Shown one piece after another: positions 26,803-47,800 of a stretch of DNA of 64,000 nt. Numbering within the stretch: position 1 is the stretch's first letter; each line of letters begins with the position of its first letter. The stretch comes from Cliona cf. orientalis (lineage: Eukaryota; Porifera; Demospongiae; Clionaida; Clionaidae): NCBI GenBank assembly GCA_963930775.1, contig OZ005695.1, positions 8,866,001 to 8,930,000 on the forward strand, read 5' to 3'. The notes below the pieces were generated by a model that saw only the letters and a program-made list of their open reading frames with translations, did no database searches and was not told the DNA's origin. The translations under genes and the position numbers were made by a program.

Positions 26803-29025
26803 ATGCGGTCTACTATTCTGTTTGGTGTGCTTTTGGTCTATTTTTTTGCTCAAGGTGGAGCTCAGCGGACCCGCCCAGGCAGTGGATCCTGCAAGTGCCA
26901 ATTTAATAACGCTGAGTCTCTTATAGCCCTCATTCGTAGTGAAGTTGAGACACAAGTAGAGCAAGAGGTGATGAGAAGGCTGGTCAACATGTCAAGTAAG
27001 TGTTGTAATAATGATCTGTGAATGTGGGATTCTAAAGCATACCTTTTCTCTATGGGTGCACGTGCATGGTTATAGTGCCTTATTCATGATCAGCTGCCAA
27101 TGGATTAATTGCAGCTATGCTATAACGGTAGGCATGTCAGAATCACAAAAAATGTCCTATAAAAAAACCTGCACACATTTAAATATTCTGAAGTTTTAGG
27201 GATCATAACTACTCACTACAATGTGCTACGAACACCAAACTTGCACCACAGGCTTCAGCAAAGATAGCACTACACTGCAGTATCCAAAGTGTTGGGTTGT
27301 AACCACTTCCGGCATTGCAGGGCTTCAGGAAAACTCCATAAAATACCACATACTCAACTACTGTGGCACACAAATATTGCTAATGGATAACTTCAACTTG
27401 CTCCATGCTGCTCACTTCTCCAGGGCATTTTATGCTTCTATGGGTACTTCAAGGTGCTGATTTCAAATTTTTCAGTGGTTTCAACCATTTTTGAAGCGTT
27501 CGGTTGAAAAGAGCTCAATCAGCATTTTACTTTATGTAAAATAACATGTGTACACATGAGAAAATGCGTTGAAAATACGAAAAATGAAATATTTGGCTCA
27601 AACTACCCCTATAGCTAGACTATTTCTGCCAAAAAATATGCTACATAGAAAGTGCACGCACTTTAAACTCTTTGTTGCTTCTAAGGAACTCGGGGCTTGT
27701 CTTACACTTTAAGAATAGATTCCACTTCAGAAAACAATATTAATATGTGCATAATGTGCATGTACATGTGTGAACGTGTGTGTACCACTGTGAGAGTTTA
27801 TGTATATGTTTGAGTGGACATCTAAACTAGAAATTTCAAAAAATCATGCATAAAGTCAGCTTCTGGAATTCTGAGGCAGTGAAGTATTAGCTACAATAAC
27901 AGTCAAACAGGTATGCACACCAAATTTTTTTATTCATTAATGCATGTTAAATTCATCAATACAATAAGCAGAGAGGTGCTTACATGCTATATTTCAAGTT
28001 TGGAGTCAATCAGTGTGTAGTTTTTGAGTTATAGGCCTCTAAAGCAATCAACATGTTACGTGCCATTCCCCTATTGGAATAGTACACACAAGCCTGGCTG
28101 AAAAATTGTGATGTTTAGAAATATTAAAACAGCCATATCTCCGCAACCACTCAATGAAATTTTACGGAACAAAGACTAAATTGTATCTTGAAGCCTCCTT
28201 TATTATTATGTGTAGCAAAGAAAGTGCAAGGGATAATCTGAAATTTTGATGTAATATGCCTAATAACGGTTAAGTCTAGTAATTTCATTGCCTTTATGAC
28301 GTCTAGCTATTCTATAATTAATTTTAGCCCATAAACTGTATTATGAAATAGTGTAGAAATTCATCACAAATGTGTTGAACTTCATATCATACTTACAATA
28401 TTTGTCTTTTGTTATCATCATACTATTATCATCCATGCATGCAGGGCCAAGTACAGGATCCGGAGTGACCTACACCAGGTGGGGGAAAAGCTCTTGTCCC
28501 AGCACTGATGGAACTCAACTAGTCTATGCCGGAAGAGCTGCTGGGAGTGCCTACAACAGTCCTGGTGGAGGAGGAGGAGAAATCCTTTGTTTACCACTTA
28601 ATCCAGACTATATCAACAATTCTCGGGCAAGTGGTGCATCCTATTATTCCATTCTACATGGTGGAGAATACGATACATGGGGTGGCCCACTCGATAACCT
28701 GGGGAATCACAATGTTGCCTGTGCTGTCTGCTTGGCTTCCACCAGAGCTGCAATGACCATGGTTCCTGCAAAAACTCAGTGCCCCACTTCTTGGACTAGA
28801 GAGTACTACGGCTACCTTATGGCAGAACGTGAAAATGGCGCACAGTTCACCCAGTCTTCATACAGTGTCACTTGTGTTGATGTCACTCCTGATACAGTTC
28901 TCGGTGAGGCTAGGAATACAGGTGGTACTCACTTCACTTACGTCGTTGCCTCGTGTGCTGATGGTATTCCGTGTCCACAATATGTGGCCGACCGAGTGCT
29001 ATCCTGCGCTATCTGCACCAAGTAG
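26803..29025 (+). CDS. Secreted short-chain collagen C4-like protein
   Basis: Two exons, 26803-26995 and 28445-29025, give 257 aa in frame with the CAA/GTAAGT donor and GCAG acceptor. Residues 1-20 are a clear signal peptide (ILFGVLLVYFFAQG). A CKC motif and a heptad-like stretch (LIALIRSEVETQVEQEVMRR) follow and could drive oligomerisation. The second exon codes a cysteine-rich domain opening with TYTRWGKSSCP and LVYAGRAAGSAY, then CLPLNPDY, ACAVCLAS and a C-terminal SCAICTK. This is the domain found at the C terminus of sponge short-chain collagens and many sponge and cnidarian 'short-chain collagen C4-like' proteins. No Gly-X-Y triple-helix tract is present, so it is a domain-only member rather than a collagen. 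Probably extracellular matrix or secreted; the precise role is unknown. It interrupts the PLC array. Confidence 0.75.
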
Positions 29026-31589
29026 CTAGCTAGCCTACTACCTAAAGCAGCTTTATGATAGCTATAGCTAATAATAATAATAATACTGTTATGAACATGG
29101 ACATGATATTAATTATAATGTATAACTATCATGTTATGCAAGCTGTTTAATAATACTAAATATTATAGCTATGTCACATATAATGACATTGTCAAGCAAA
29201 CATGCAATAATATTATAGATGGGCTACCAGTCTGCCATGAAAAACCTTGTGTACTTAATAAAAGGGATATTTGGAATTTCAAGTCATTGTTGATTATTAT
29301 TCATAATAGTCGATGATGTGGTTATGCATGAGCGCATTATTCCACTGGCATATAGGGGTGTACTGTGTTGACTGGCTTGTATCCCCACTGTCCTGATAGC
29401 ACTACAAGAGTGTGTCACAGTGGTGTCTGAATCTGACCACTGGGCCAGGTACCTGTACCACATATTCAACGGCCCTAGCCACAAGGAAATATCCAGTATA
29501 ATATTATACAGGCGTAGCTTTGATCTAGGTCATAGGTGGAATACAATAATACAGTAATTATTTTTTCATTCCAGCCAAAAATATACCATCAAATCATCAA
29601 GTTTGAATTCATGAAATTTTATTATATTTCATATTGTAATTACCACCAAAAAAATCCTGTATACCGTAAATCAAGAAATTTGCATGTATTGCATTAAAGT
29701 CATGCGGTTCAGTGTCACTTTGATCAAATTAAAAATAATTATTAATATCATCAAAATTATGCAAATTTCAACTTTGGGATACCTGCACAGAGTATTTATA
29801 TTATACAGTCTCTCAATCAGAATCACAAATGGGTCACTAATAATGAAATAAATTACACTGGGTAGCTATACTATCAATTTACTGCTGATACTACTAAGTC
29901 TTGTTAGCCTCCTCTGTTTCTGATTCCAGCTAGTCTGCTAATGTGTAGGCAGAGCTTCCATTTTAAAAATACTTTAGCAAACTCATAGTCAGTAATGCTG
30001 GTAGACTATATAGCTACAACACACTAGCACTAGCATGCATTGGTGTGTGACCATGTGCATGATAAACCACTGGCGCATGCGTGTGGGTAATAATTGCATT
30101 GGTTAAAATAATATAATTTTATTCATGCGCCCAGGCTATACCTCGCATGAATACACATGAATATAACTTAAATTAAAGATGCACGCATAAATTTCTTGTA
30201 TAATATATATATCTATGCGCCGAATTATATATTTGGGATGAGCCTGAGGAGCCCCACATAAACGGCACAAATGAGAGAGATCATATGTATAATATTGAGC
30301 CCTAAGGCACCCCTTCAAGTTGTAGTTTATCTAACCCACACCATAGATAGTATAGTCAGTTTATTATAGTGACAGAGACAGGTGCCATTCCCTAAGGTTT
30401 CCTAGACAAGTGACCTACAAAGCACAGTACCAAGGGCTTATCGAGCCGCCTACGGTGGCTCCATATAAGTCCTTGACAGTACCATGATAACCACAGTGAC
30501 TGGGCTTTGCCCTTGTGGTTTACTATAGAACTGTCTAAACTAAGTCTATTTTAGGTAAACCACTACTATAGGGAATGCACACTGCTCAGGCCGCCCCTGA
30601 GCATTGCCAGGTGGGGTGAGCCTGAGTTGTTTATGTTGCACGGCCATGGCTAGCTGTAGGCTGAGACTTATGCGGGGGCGTAACCATAAAAAGCATAGTT
30701 GGATAGATAGATATTAATTTTTAATGTCACACATAGAATAATGCATCTGGCCAGGATTTGGCCTATGTGACACAATTAATATAATACAGTAAGTATAGTA
30801 ACAAAGCTGATAAGGAAGTAATTATTGATAACAATAATATAGAAACAACAGATAAATAATTATAACTAATGGCATTACTATTCTTTTACTTATATAGGTA
30901 AATTTATCATTAATTTTTTTTGAATGAGTATCAATCTTTTCTTTTTTGAATTTGGTCATGGTATAGTAGGATTGGATGATTTTTAATAGGACAAAATCAC
31001 AGCTATAAAAACAAAGCAAAGACAAATGAGACACAATGAAAAACTAGCAGACAGTCAAACCATTTAAATGTGGACAGTTACTAAGTCAGTCTGAGAAAAT
31101 CTGGGGATAATGTAATTAGTTTAACTGATGACTTGATTACCTGAAGTACGTGAGACAGTTTGACTATCTCATTCAGGTAAACCACGTCTGGTGTAGTTCA
31201 GGTAAACCACTACTGCTATTAATAGTACTACTATAGTAAACCACGAGGGCGAAGCCCGAGTGGTTTGCATAGTAATTATCATGACATTGTTCTAACTGCC
31301 AGTGCATAAATTGACTCCATCTCCTGCTCCGGCATCGATGTGTGAAGACCCTTTACCACATTAGAACTATGCAGCTACTGCCGGGGGTGTGGTCAACTTT
31401 TTCATTGATAGACAAACAGAATTCACAGGGATCTGAGAATTTCCACATAGTTGCGTTTTCCGTGTCAACCGTGACGCCAGACATGCGCGCATGTTTATCA
31501 TTAATTATTAATTTCTGCATAATACGAGCCCCACCCACCTATCGTGCAATTATCTGCGCAACTTTAATACACGCATTGATGAGGCCATC
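29026..31589. other. Repeat-containing spacer between collagen-like gene and PLC-B
   Basis: 2.56 kb, the longest gene-free stretch between genes. An AATAAA near 29259 may serve the collagen-like gene. No exon is supported. The right two-thirds contain the inverted hairpin repeats at 30489 and 31231, and a GATA-type tail at about 30700-30712. Confidence 0.5.
30489..31266. mobile_element. Possible non-autonomous element with hairpin-shaped inverted ends
   Basis: About 40 bases at 30489-30528 (ending GGGCTTTGCCC..GTGGTTTACTATAG) recur inverted at 31231-31266 (CTATAGTAAACCAC..GGGCGAAGCCC). Each end is itself a hairpin: an AACCAC arm, a GGGC/GCCC stem and a GTGGTTT arm. Partial copies (GGTAAACCACTACT) occur just inside both ends. 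No coding capacity. No clear target duplication was found, so the class of element is open. Confidence 0.45.
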
Positions 31590-38802
<7,213 letters not shown>

Positions 38803-39184
38803 GTTACTTAATTAATAAACTGTATGATAATATACCTGACTTATCTTGCACCACAATACAGTTTTTATATCCTGTCGTAGCAAACATGAGAGGAATAACA
38901 AACTTATTATTAACACTATTAGTTATTCTGTACACAGTTTTTATTTTTACTATGATCTGTGCTCTGATCAATTAGATCTAATTTATGTCTGAATACATAA
39001 AATAATTGAGACTTGTATCTGGCTCTACTACACCGATGAAACTAGGGCTGTAGCTGTACACATGGCTATTCTGAAAGGTCACAAAGTGCAGCAGTTAGTG
39101 TAAGTTACTACAGTACAGTATGGCTGAAATAGCAGTCAGGACTGAATCTACTTACATGCAGAATCTGAAAATACACTATCAATA
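38803..39184. other. PLC-B to PLC-C spacer
   Basis: 382 bases. Contains the polyadenylation signal AATAAA at 38814-38819 for PLC-B and the presumed PLC-C promoter. No TATA box or other gene is evident. Confidence 0.5.
38814..38819 (+). terminator. Polyadenylation signal, PLC-B
   Basis: AATAAA only 12 bases after the PLC-B stop, implying a very short 3' UTR. Confidence 0.55.
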
Positions 39185-42100
39185 ATGGTCAGCCACTATA
39201 TTGAACCTGCGAGTTTAGAGATTTCTGGTATGCTCTATCTTAACAAGGTTTAGCTAGCTCGAAATGACCCTAGCTACCTATGTACTGCCAACCACAGCTA
39301 CCACTCAGCAAGTACAGATTGAGGCCAAGAGACGAAGGCTGACGCTGCCCTCCATTGCAGAACTCACTGATCTCAGTCATAAACTGAGCACCTTCAGAGA
39401 TCAAAGCTTTAACCGTTCTGCCAACTCAGCTTCTGGTGCTGAATTCCCTTCATTTAGCAAGGATGATCAGGAGGTGACAGTTCTAAAGGTTGGTGTCCTT
39501 TTCAAGACATCACAGGGCCGTGAGGGGGACTCAAGGCCTGGTCCAACACGACAGAGAAGGTTTCGACTGACAGAGGAAGCCCTCGAGTATCTGCACCACT
39601 TTAGTCAAGTAAGTACATGTTCTCAAGTAGCTAGTTATCCCTTATAGGTTTAGGATGATGGTAGAAGATAATTATCTTTTGCTGGGTTTTTAGATACAGC
39701 TGTTATAGTTATCATATCTTTCTGTGATGTGTTGTATTATAGGTAAAGGCAAAGCGTAGCTTCCCGCTAACCAGTATTGAAACTGTTGATTATGATGAAT
39801 CGAGTGACCCCAAGAGATTCCGTCTCACTTTCTCAAACTGTATTGAAATTTTACAAGCACAGACAGCAGAAGATGCCAGTGACTGGGTGGAAAAGATTGT
39901 CCGAGGTGAACCCTTATACTTAATCCTCCCCACTAGATAGACATATATACACACAGTGGAAAATTTTGCATGTTTGTAGCATGTGCCAAGTGGCATACTT
40001 CAGTCATTGAAGATCTGCCTATGGATGAACTATCACAGGGAGAAATGGTGGGAAAACATCAGTCCATGGAAATACACTCATCAGTCAACTCAGTTACAAG
40101 GTTAGGTTGCCATAATTGAAAATGAGGGTCCTGGAAATGACTATAATAGCTATTTCTCCTCTGTAGAGAGGAACCAGGCCATGAAGATGAACTTGAAATG
40201 AGTCGTAGTTTGTTGCCAAGTCACCATCAGCGTCGCTTCACCTGTCCACAGTTGATCGTACAGAATGAACAGAACAGCTTAAACAGCTCATCACTTGATG
40301 AGACACAAGACAACAACCAAATTTCTATCATCAGTGCATGTATGCTTCTAATTTCTGTAATTTAAAATTTTTATGTGACAACCAATTCTCATAGCTAAGC
40401 CAAAAGAACATCTCTACTCTATGGTCAAATACCCTCGGCATAAAATGCTCAGCCAACCCTCCATAAAGGTATTTAAATTGGACACCCAAAACATGGTAAT
40501 TAATAACATCATTAATTAATCATTATACCATAGCTAACAATATTAATACTATAACAAACTGTACAGCAAATCATGTGGAAAAGAAATCAGCATTACAGAT
40601 TTCATCTATCAAAGTCATGTAAACGTCATAACCCATACAAAAATCACAAGGTGGTAATAAGGTTGTGGTTTTTGTATGGGAATGGTTTAGTACATAAAAT
40701 TTAATGTTCGTGCAACTATGACTTTATGTGCATGATATGTAGTGAGTCTACACAGGGTGGTGGAAATAAGAGAGGGTCAGAGAACAGAAACGTTTGACAG
40801 AGTTCATTATGAGCGAGCCAAAAATCGATCTCTCTCTCTTATCTACCAGAAAGAAGGTGAGCCAGTATACATGCATGTATGACAAAAATTAATATTGTAC
40901 GCAAGCATGCAGCTCTGTATTGATTACCCACTAACTAGCAACACGTATGTGGTAATAGATGCAAAGTATGTACACCTCAAGTCTCTGGATCTCATCAATC
41001 ATTGTCCATGTGACTACGATCTTTGGATAAATGAGGTAGAAGACTAGTAAGCTTTCTGCATAATAATTATTATAGTCGTGCATCATGCATATGCTAAATC
41101 TGATTCAGTTGCGGCCTCTTATTGATGAACAAAATCACTGTTGCTCTTATCCCAAGCTATCAAGTGAAAATGATAGCACTGATGCAACAATTCTGTATCT
41201 TTTAAATTAAGTATAATTTTTTGCACTAGCTTTCAGTAATTAATCTATTGGTTTAACTGGATCCTTAATGATCAAAAGTTAGTTGGTTGAGGCAGATATG
41301 GTTTTGCAAGATGGACAAAAAATCCAGTCAACTCCCTGAGAGGGATGCTATAAAACTGGCAAAAAAGATGAATCCTTGTATTCACGACCAAAAGGCCAAG
41401 AGAATTGTCATGGTATAATATATAACTTAAGGTGATAATATTATAATAGCTATTAAATCCAAACTTTCTTGTACTGTAATAATAGTATGCCCAGCACCAT
41501 AGAGTTCATTCTTCCTCCCACCAATCTCTCGATTTCACTGGATTTCTTCTCATGTTCAACCTGCTACACAACTTCAGCGACTCCAGGGTAAACGCGACTT
41601 AATTTCTATTAATTTTGCTATAACCATAATAACTAAATTTTGTACACTGTAGTTGTTATTACTCTTCTTGGAGTACGCCAAAACATCCTCCTCACTGGGG
41701 CTGACTCTACAGGAGTTTAAACAATTCCTCATAACTGAATGCCATGTAAACAGCTAATCATTATAATACAATGATTGTTGTGTGTGACATAATTTGGTTC
41801 TCAGTGGCAAGTGGAATGTTGCACAAAAGCTGCTCTACGAAAGCTAATGCAACATCACGACTCACAGCATCACGCCTACAAGAAATATGCCGCCTATAAT
41901 AAACCAGCAGATTTTGCAGCAAGCCAAAACCTTCTCTCCTTTGCTGGATTCATAAGGTATGAACAGCTACTCCATGTTCATTATCTCTCTTTACCTCTCT
42001 CTCTCTCTCGTTTCAGCTTTCTTCGAAGCAAAGACAATCCAGTTATTGATCCCGAGCATGAGACAGTGTATCAGGACATGACACAGCCACTCTCTCACTA

Positions 42101-44517
42101 CTTCATCAACTCCTCCCACAACACCTACCTGGAGGGGGACCAGCTGAGGGGCAAGTCCTCCACTGATGCCTACATCAGAGCCCTCCTACAGGGATGCCGC
42201 TGTGTCGAGATAGACTGCTGGGATGATAGTACGTATATATTTATTGGCCATTACTGAGCTCCTGATGATCGAGCTGCGTATTTCATTCTTGTAGCTATGA
42301 ACAGGAGGCTGAAGACAGAACCTATCATTTATCATGGCTACACTTTAACCACTAAGCTTCCCTTTCACAAGGTCATCCAAACGATCAGGGTACAGAAATA
42401 TTATGGGATTACTATCCTGAAGTTTAATTTAGCTTTGAGGTCCATTTTTACATCTTCTATATCCATATAGGACTATGCTTTCGCATCTTCTAACTTTCCC
42501 GTGATTGTCTCCACTGAGAACCACTGCAATAAGACACAGCAGGCAAAGATGGCCACAGCTTTCAAAGACATCTTCAAAGATATGCTTCCTGAGGAAGATC
42601 TGGTTGAGCTAGAGGGGAGGGAGAGACTTCCATCACCACAAGAGCTGCAGGGAAAGATCATCCTCAAGGGATCCTTTACGGTTAGCAATAATTTCCAGTA
42701 TATATAGACCTGTACACATTCCATGAAATTGCAGCATAATTATGAATTATGTATCTGTAGAGAATAATTTCCAGGGAGGCAAAAGGATTGGTAGGTATAA
42801 TATTATAGTGTGGATTGGATTACTTGAGTTCCACAGTGTAGTTCTTAGCTATGTTTTTTGACAGAGAAGAAGAATGGCACAGAAATTTTCACAGCAAAAG
42901 CCAAGTCGCAGTACTAGGCCAAGGGCCATTCACCCAGTAAGAGATCATGATGATCGGATGCAGAGTGTAGTGGACCTCGATCAAGAAGAGCTTGAGGCAA
43001 AGTTTACCGAGGCAGTGGGAGACCTGAAGAGCCTGATCATCTATGCCAAGGCCACCTCCATCAAACCCTGGGACTGGCCAACACAAAAAGCAACTAGCGT
43101 CACTCAGATGTTCTCTTTTGGAGAATGCAAGGCTGAAAAACTCTGCACAAATGACAGATGTGAGTTGCTATACACTTCTTAGTTTTGTGATCTACATAAA
43201 CGTAATATTATAGCTACCTGATAATCATAAGCTATACTACGTATCTGATTCTTGTAGCTCACATACTCGCCTGCACTGAGCGTCAGTTTGTGAGAACCTA
43301 CCCAAAAGGCTCAAGAATGGACTCGACCAACTACAGTCCACTGCCCATGTGGAGATGTGGCGTTCAAATGGTGGCATTGAATTTCCAGTATCCTGACATC
43401 TACATGCACCTCAACCAGGGGTTCTTCCGGCTGAACGGTGGGTGTGGCTACGTCCTGAAGCCAGCTGTGATGAGGAGAGAGGACCCTGGTGGAGGATCTA
43501 CTCCCTTTGACCCGGAAATGCAGACACCTCATCCTGACGTACCACCAATTGACTTGGAAATTGAAGTACAAGATTCGATGCATAATATTGCTACTTATAT
43601 TTTAATTTTGTACAACTTTGCAGCTCTTAACAGGACAGAGGCTGTGTTCATGGAAGAGGAAATGCTCATCCGTAGCAGTCACTATCGAAACGTACGGAAT
43701 TACCCACGACTGCACCAGCATCAAGACATCAAATGTGAGCTGAGAAGTCTTATACTAGCTGATTGAATTTGTTATTACATCTATAGCACGAAAATGTACT
43801 TTCCCCCTCGTGGGAGAAAGAGGAATATGTTTTGAGGAATATCATCTACATGCCTGAATTGGTATACTAGGATTGATAGTTTCTTGTCTGTGCATCTTTT
43901 CATACTACAAGTAATTTGTCTGCAGTGTTTGGTGTATTTCCGTGCTGAAACAGATAAGAAATTGTTCGGACAGAACTGCATCCCAGTCATTAGTCTTCAG
44001 CCAGGTAACAACAGTTTAATAGATATCGTGCGTGATAGCTATACGCTATATTGTGTTTTTATGTGCAGGAATAAAATTCATTCCGCTGAGGACTCCTGGT
44101 GGTGAGCTCATCCTTGGATCAGGCCTCTTTGTGAAAATCAAGAAAACAGTTGTTTCTGTACCCGAAAGAAGTGATAAAGATGTTCAAGAGACAGTACTAG
44201 CTCAGCAGATTGGCAGTGAAGAGATAGCGGTTATGGCAGACATTGAAGACAAGAGTTCCGTATACTGTTTTGATGAAGATACAATATTACCAGAGGATAG
44301 TTTTGAGTCAAAAACTGCAGCTGATTATTATTGTGAGAGGAGGGAACAACAGCTTACGCCAGCAAGACGACGGTTTAGCACTCCAGCCGCACTGACCTAC
44401 ACCACCAATGGCCACTTTAAAGGAAGCATGCAACTTAATGTCATTGCAGAGGTGAACGATATCGATGATGATGCAGAGGAACTGAGCACAATAAGCAACA
44501 GTGACGCAGCACCATAG
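39185..44517 (+). CDS. PI-PLC paralogue C (PH-PH-EF-X-Y-C2)
   Basis: Exons: 39185-39227, 39274-39608, 39743-39905, 39980-40100, 40167-40339, 40395-40495, 40567-40618, 40743-40856, 40959-41035, 41109-41194, 41283-41412, 41486-41587, 41653-41745, 41805-41956, 42017-42228, 42295-42389, 42471-42680, 42761-42790, 42865-43159, 43258-43565, 43624-43734, 43787-43861, 43926-44004, 44069-44517; 3606 nt, 1201 aa. Extra PH about 90-180 ([25 protein letters not shown]), canonical PLC PH about 320-393, X with SSHNTYL (His about 615), EIDCWDD, IIYHGY, STENHC (Thr instead of the Ile before the catalytic Glu); Y with STNYSP and [12 protein letters not shown]2; acidic tail of about 150 residues. Two differences from the others: exon 16 is two codons shorter, and the linker has one 30-base exon followed by an exon that is fused to the start of Y, so the X-Y linker is the shortest. 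The start is inferred from the paralogue pattern (short exon ending in a phase-1 donor). Confidence 0.88.
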
Positions 44518-44842
44518 CCATATCAGTTCATATTAATTTTATAGTATCAGCTATGTTATAGCACACATGCATTTTATGACACTATATAATATTATAGCAT
44601 CTATGGTAACACAGTGAAGTAGCTACATTGAGCCTAGTCCCAATTAATGTAGTTTTGTATTGGCCATCAGATATTATATATTATTATCAATCTGGAGTTA
44701 ATTATATAAATGCTTCCGCCAGATCCCGGAACTACATTCCAAAGCTCCGCCCACACTTGAGGATGTATAAGTAGTTGCAATACACGCAGAGTCAATTTAA
44801 TTTAGCAAGCCAGAACCTTGAAGAAATCCAGAGAAGATAATC
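44518..44842. promoter_or_regulatory. PLC-C to PLC-D spacer, likely PLC-D promoter
   Basis: 325 bases. A GTATAAGTA stretch at about 44765-44773 lies about 75 bases before the PLC-D ATG and could be a TATA-like element. A CCGGAACTACATTCC block lies just upstream of it. These are visual matches only. Confidence 0.35.
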
Positions 44843-47800
44843 ATGGCTGATCGTGATCCTAGTAAGCATGAGCATTCAGAAATTTCTGGTAAGTGTAAAT
44901 GAGCTAGCTATTTGACTCAAATTTTGCATGTAAGCTCATTCATAATTGATTACACTGTCTCATCAAAGAAACACCAAATGAACCAGTGCAAAGGCTCAGG
45001 CTGCCCTTCATTACGGAGCTTCACCGCAGCCGTAATCGAAGCATCTTCAGGATTCGCAACCAGAACAATAATAGATCCTTCAGTTTTTCAAATTCAGGAA
45101 CTACTTCAACTCAGGCACTAGCACTAGAGTCTCCACTGCATAACCGCAGATCAATTGCATCCACTGATACAGTGGCACAGAGCATAGATGAGTACGGAGC
45201 GGGTGTCATTAAAGTTGGTCTCCTGACTAAGACCTCCAAGGGACGCAGCAGTGGTAAGGAGAGCTCAGTTAGTAGATCTGGGCTGACTCGACAAAGACGC
45301 TTTCGTCTGACGGAAGAAGCACTCGAATACTTTCACTACTTCAGTCAAGTAAGTAAGAATTAACTATTTCTGAGCATGGATGTCAGATGAAATTGAGTCT
45401 GACCTGCATACTGTGAATAATTTATAGGTGAAAGTTAAGCGTAGCTTCCCACTAACCAGTGTTGAAACGGTTGAGTACGATGAAACAAAAGATCCGACAA
45501 AATTTCAACTCATCTTTTCTAACTCCATCGAAAGTTTGCAAGCAGAGACAACTGAAGAAGCTAGCGACTGGGTGGAGAAGATTATTGAAGGTCTAGCTCT
45601 GTTAACTAGCTAGCTACTCGTATAGAAAATTATTGTCTTAATTTTTATTTGTCCCGTCAGCATGTGCTAAGTGGCACCCTTCTTCACCAATGGAGGAGTC
45701 TTACTGTGAGAGCAGCCAAGCAGCTAACTTAAAGCCAGAAGAAGAAGAAGTAGCTAGCAAAGCTACACAGCTGCCTGATCCAGTGCTGGCAAAAGATGAG
45801 CAGTCAACACATAAGTGAGGGTCAAGTTGTCCAAATCATAAGTGTAAAGATGCATGCATACCAATAGTCATGCAATAGACATCCCCATGTCATGCACTGT
45901 GTTTAGTTTACTCTCTGTCAACATAGTTATGATAGTGTAAGTTGTAAATGCATACCATCTCTTTAACATCAACAGGGCAGAGCCTGATCCACCAGTGAGC
46001 AAATATCGTTGGTCTGCAATATCGAATTCTCAGTATCGATACAGCAATCGATTCAGCAATCCAGTCGTATTAGAAAGAAGTGGCACTCTAGATGTGACAA
46101 CACTCGAAGATAATCAAAGAAAGAGTTATCGGGAGTCTACCACTAGTGCCACTACATGTAAGGCATCAAACTAAACTTTCCTGCATGATGTCTGCATGAA
46201 ATTTGTGGAAATTCTCCCAGCAGTACCCACTTGGGTAAACCTCATCATACCTCACCCAGCATAAGGCATGTGCAGAGCCACTTAGGTGCCTAGCCTAGAG
46301 AGAAGTCATTATCCTAGTTATTTTGCACTAATGCTCATGCAGTTCCGAGTAGTTGTCTATACACAATCACATGTATATATACACACACACAGCTGTTGCA
46401 GGTGGTGATTTAAATAGAAACTTTTCGATGATCAAGTACCCTCGACATGTGCTAGGGCTCCCCAATGAAAAGCTATTCAAAATGGACACTGAAAACATGG
46501 TAAACAGCTTGATAATTAGTAATATGCACAATAATAATTATTATATAGGTTAAGTTATTTTTGATTCTGCATGGTTGTGTATGCACTTACCTAATTGGTA
46601 TGCTTAGCAGTCTAATGATAATGTAGATACAAGCATCTAAAATTAACGAATGATATGTCCCTTTTTCCGTGTGTATACATACGTAGCAAATCCTGTGGAG
46701 GAGGAATCAGCACTCTAGGTTTCATCAGACAAGATCATGTAGGTTCAGTATCAGGTCATCCAGTAATACTTTCAATCAGCATAATAGCTACATGTGAGGT
46801 GCATGAGTCATAACATGACATGTCTTGTTTTATTTGTAGTGAGTCTCCACAAGGTGGTAGAGGTGAGAGAGGGTCAAAGGACAACAATGTTTGACAAGTT
46901 TCCCTACGAGCAAGTGGAGAATCAGTCCTTTTCTCTGGTTTATCTACATGAAGGTAGCTACATAGCATGCATGGCCATGTGGATTAATTAGCACTCTCTG
47001 TTAAATTTTGTACCTATATGCAGACAAGCGGTATGCATATCTCACGTCATTGGATCTCATTTGTGATCACCCACAAAACTATGATCTGTGGATAAATGAG
47101 GTACCTAGATTGTAAGAAGCAGCTAATTAGCTATATATATATATACCAAACATGAAATCTCAGTGAGTGTCACTTAATACATCTTATTGTTCTTGCTGCA
47201 GCTAAAGTCAAAGGTTAAGAGTGAGCAACAAAGCTTCACTCATCCTAGGCTCTCCAGTCAAGAGAATGATATTACCGATACCACAATACTGTATCCTTTT
47301 GCGTCAAGGGGGGGGGGGGGGGGGGGGGGGGGGGCAGGGGGTGGGGCAGGGGGAGAGAGAGAAAGAGAACATGTTTACTGCCTTAATTTAGTGGCTGTAT
47401 AGGTGGTTGAAGCAGCTGTGGTCTTGTAAATCTGACAAAGGAGAGCTATCTGAGGGGGCTGCCATAAGACTGGCAAGAAAACTCAACCCATTTTTGTCTG
47501 AAAAAAATGCAAAGGGGATAATTAGGGTAAGCACCTTATAATTTACAGAGTTCATTTTTGACAGTATTAAAGATTTAATTCTCTGCAGTGTGCACATCAC
47601 TATCAACTTGAGTCCTCCTATGGACTATCTCTGAATTTCCACGCCTTTATCCTTGCTTTCAATTTGGTCAACAACTTCACCAACTCCAGGGTAAGTTGAG
47701 AAACATGTTCAAAGGTGCGATGTTAACTACACTAAGTTTGTGTACACAGCTGTACTCTATCTTCATTGAGTATGCCAAAGCCTCTCCTCACCTTGGAATG

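Noticed and set aside
27221..27460. 79-residue frame inside the intron of the collagen-like gene
   Set aside because: No start context, no acceptor or donor that keeps the gene's frame, and no recognisable motif. A hidden Gly-X-Y exon was looked for here and not seen.
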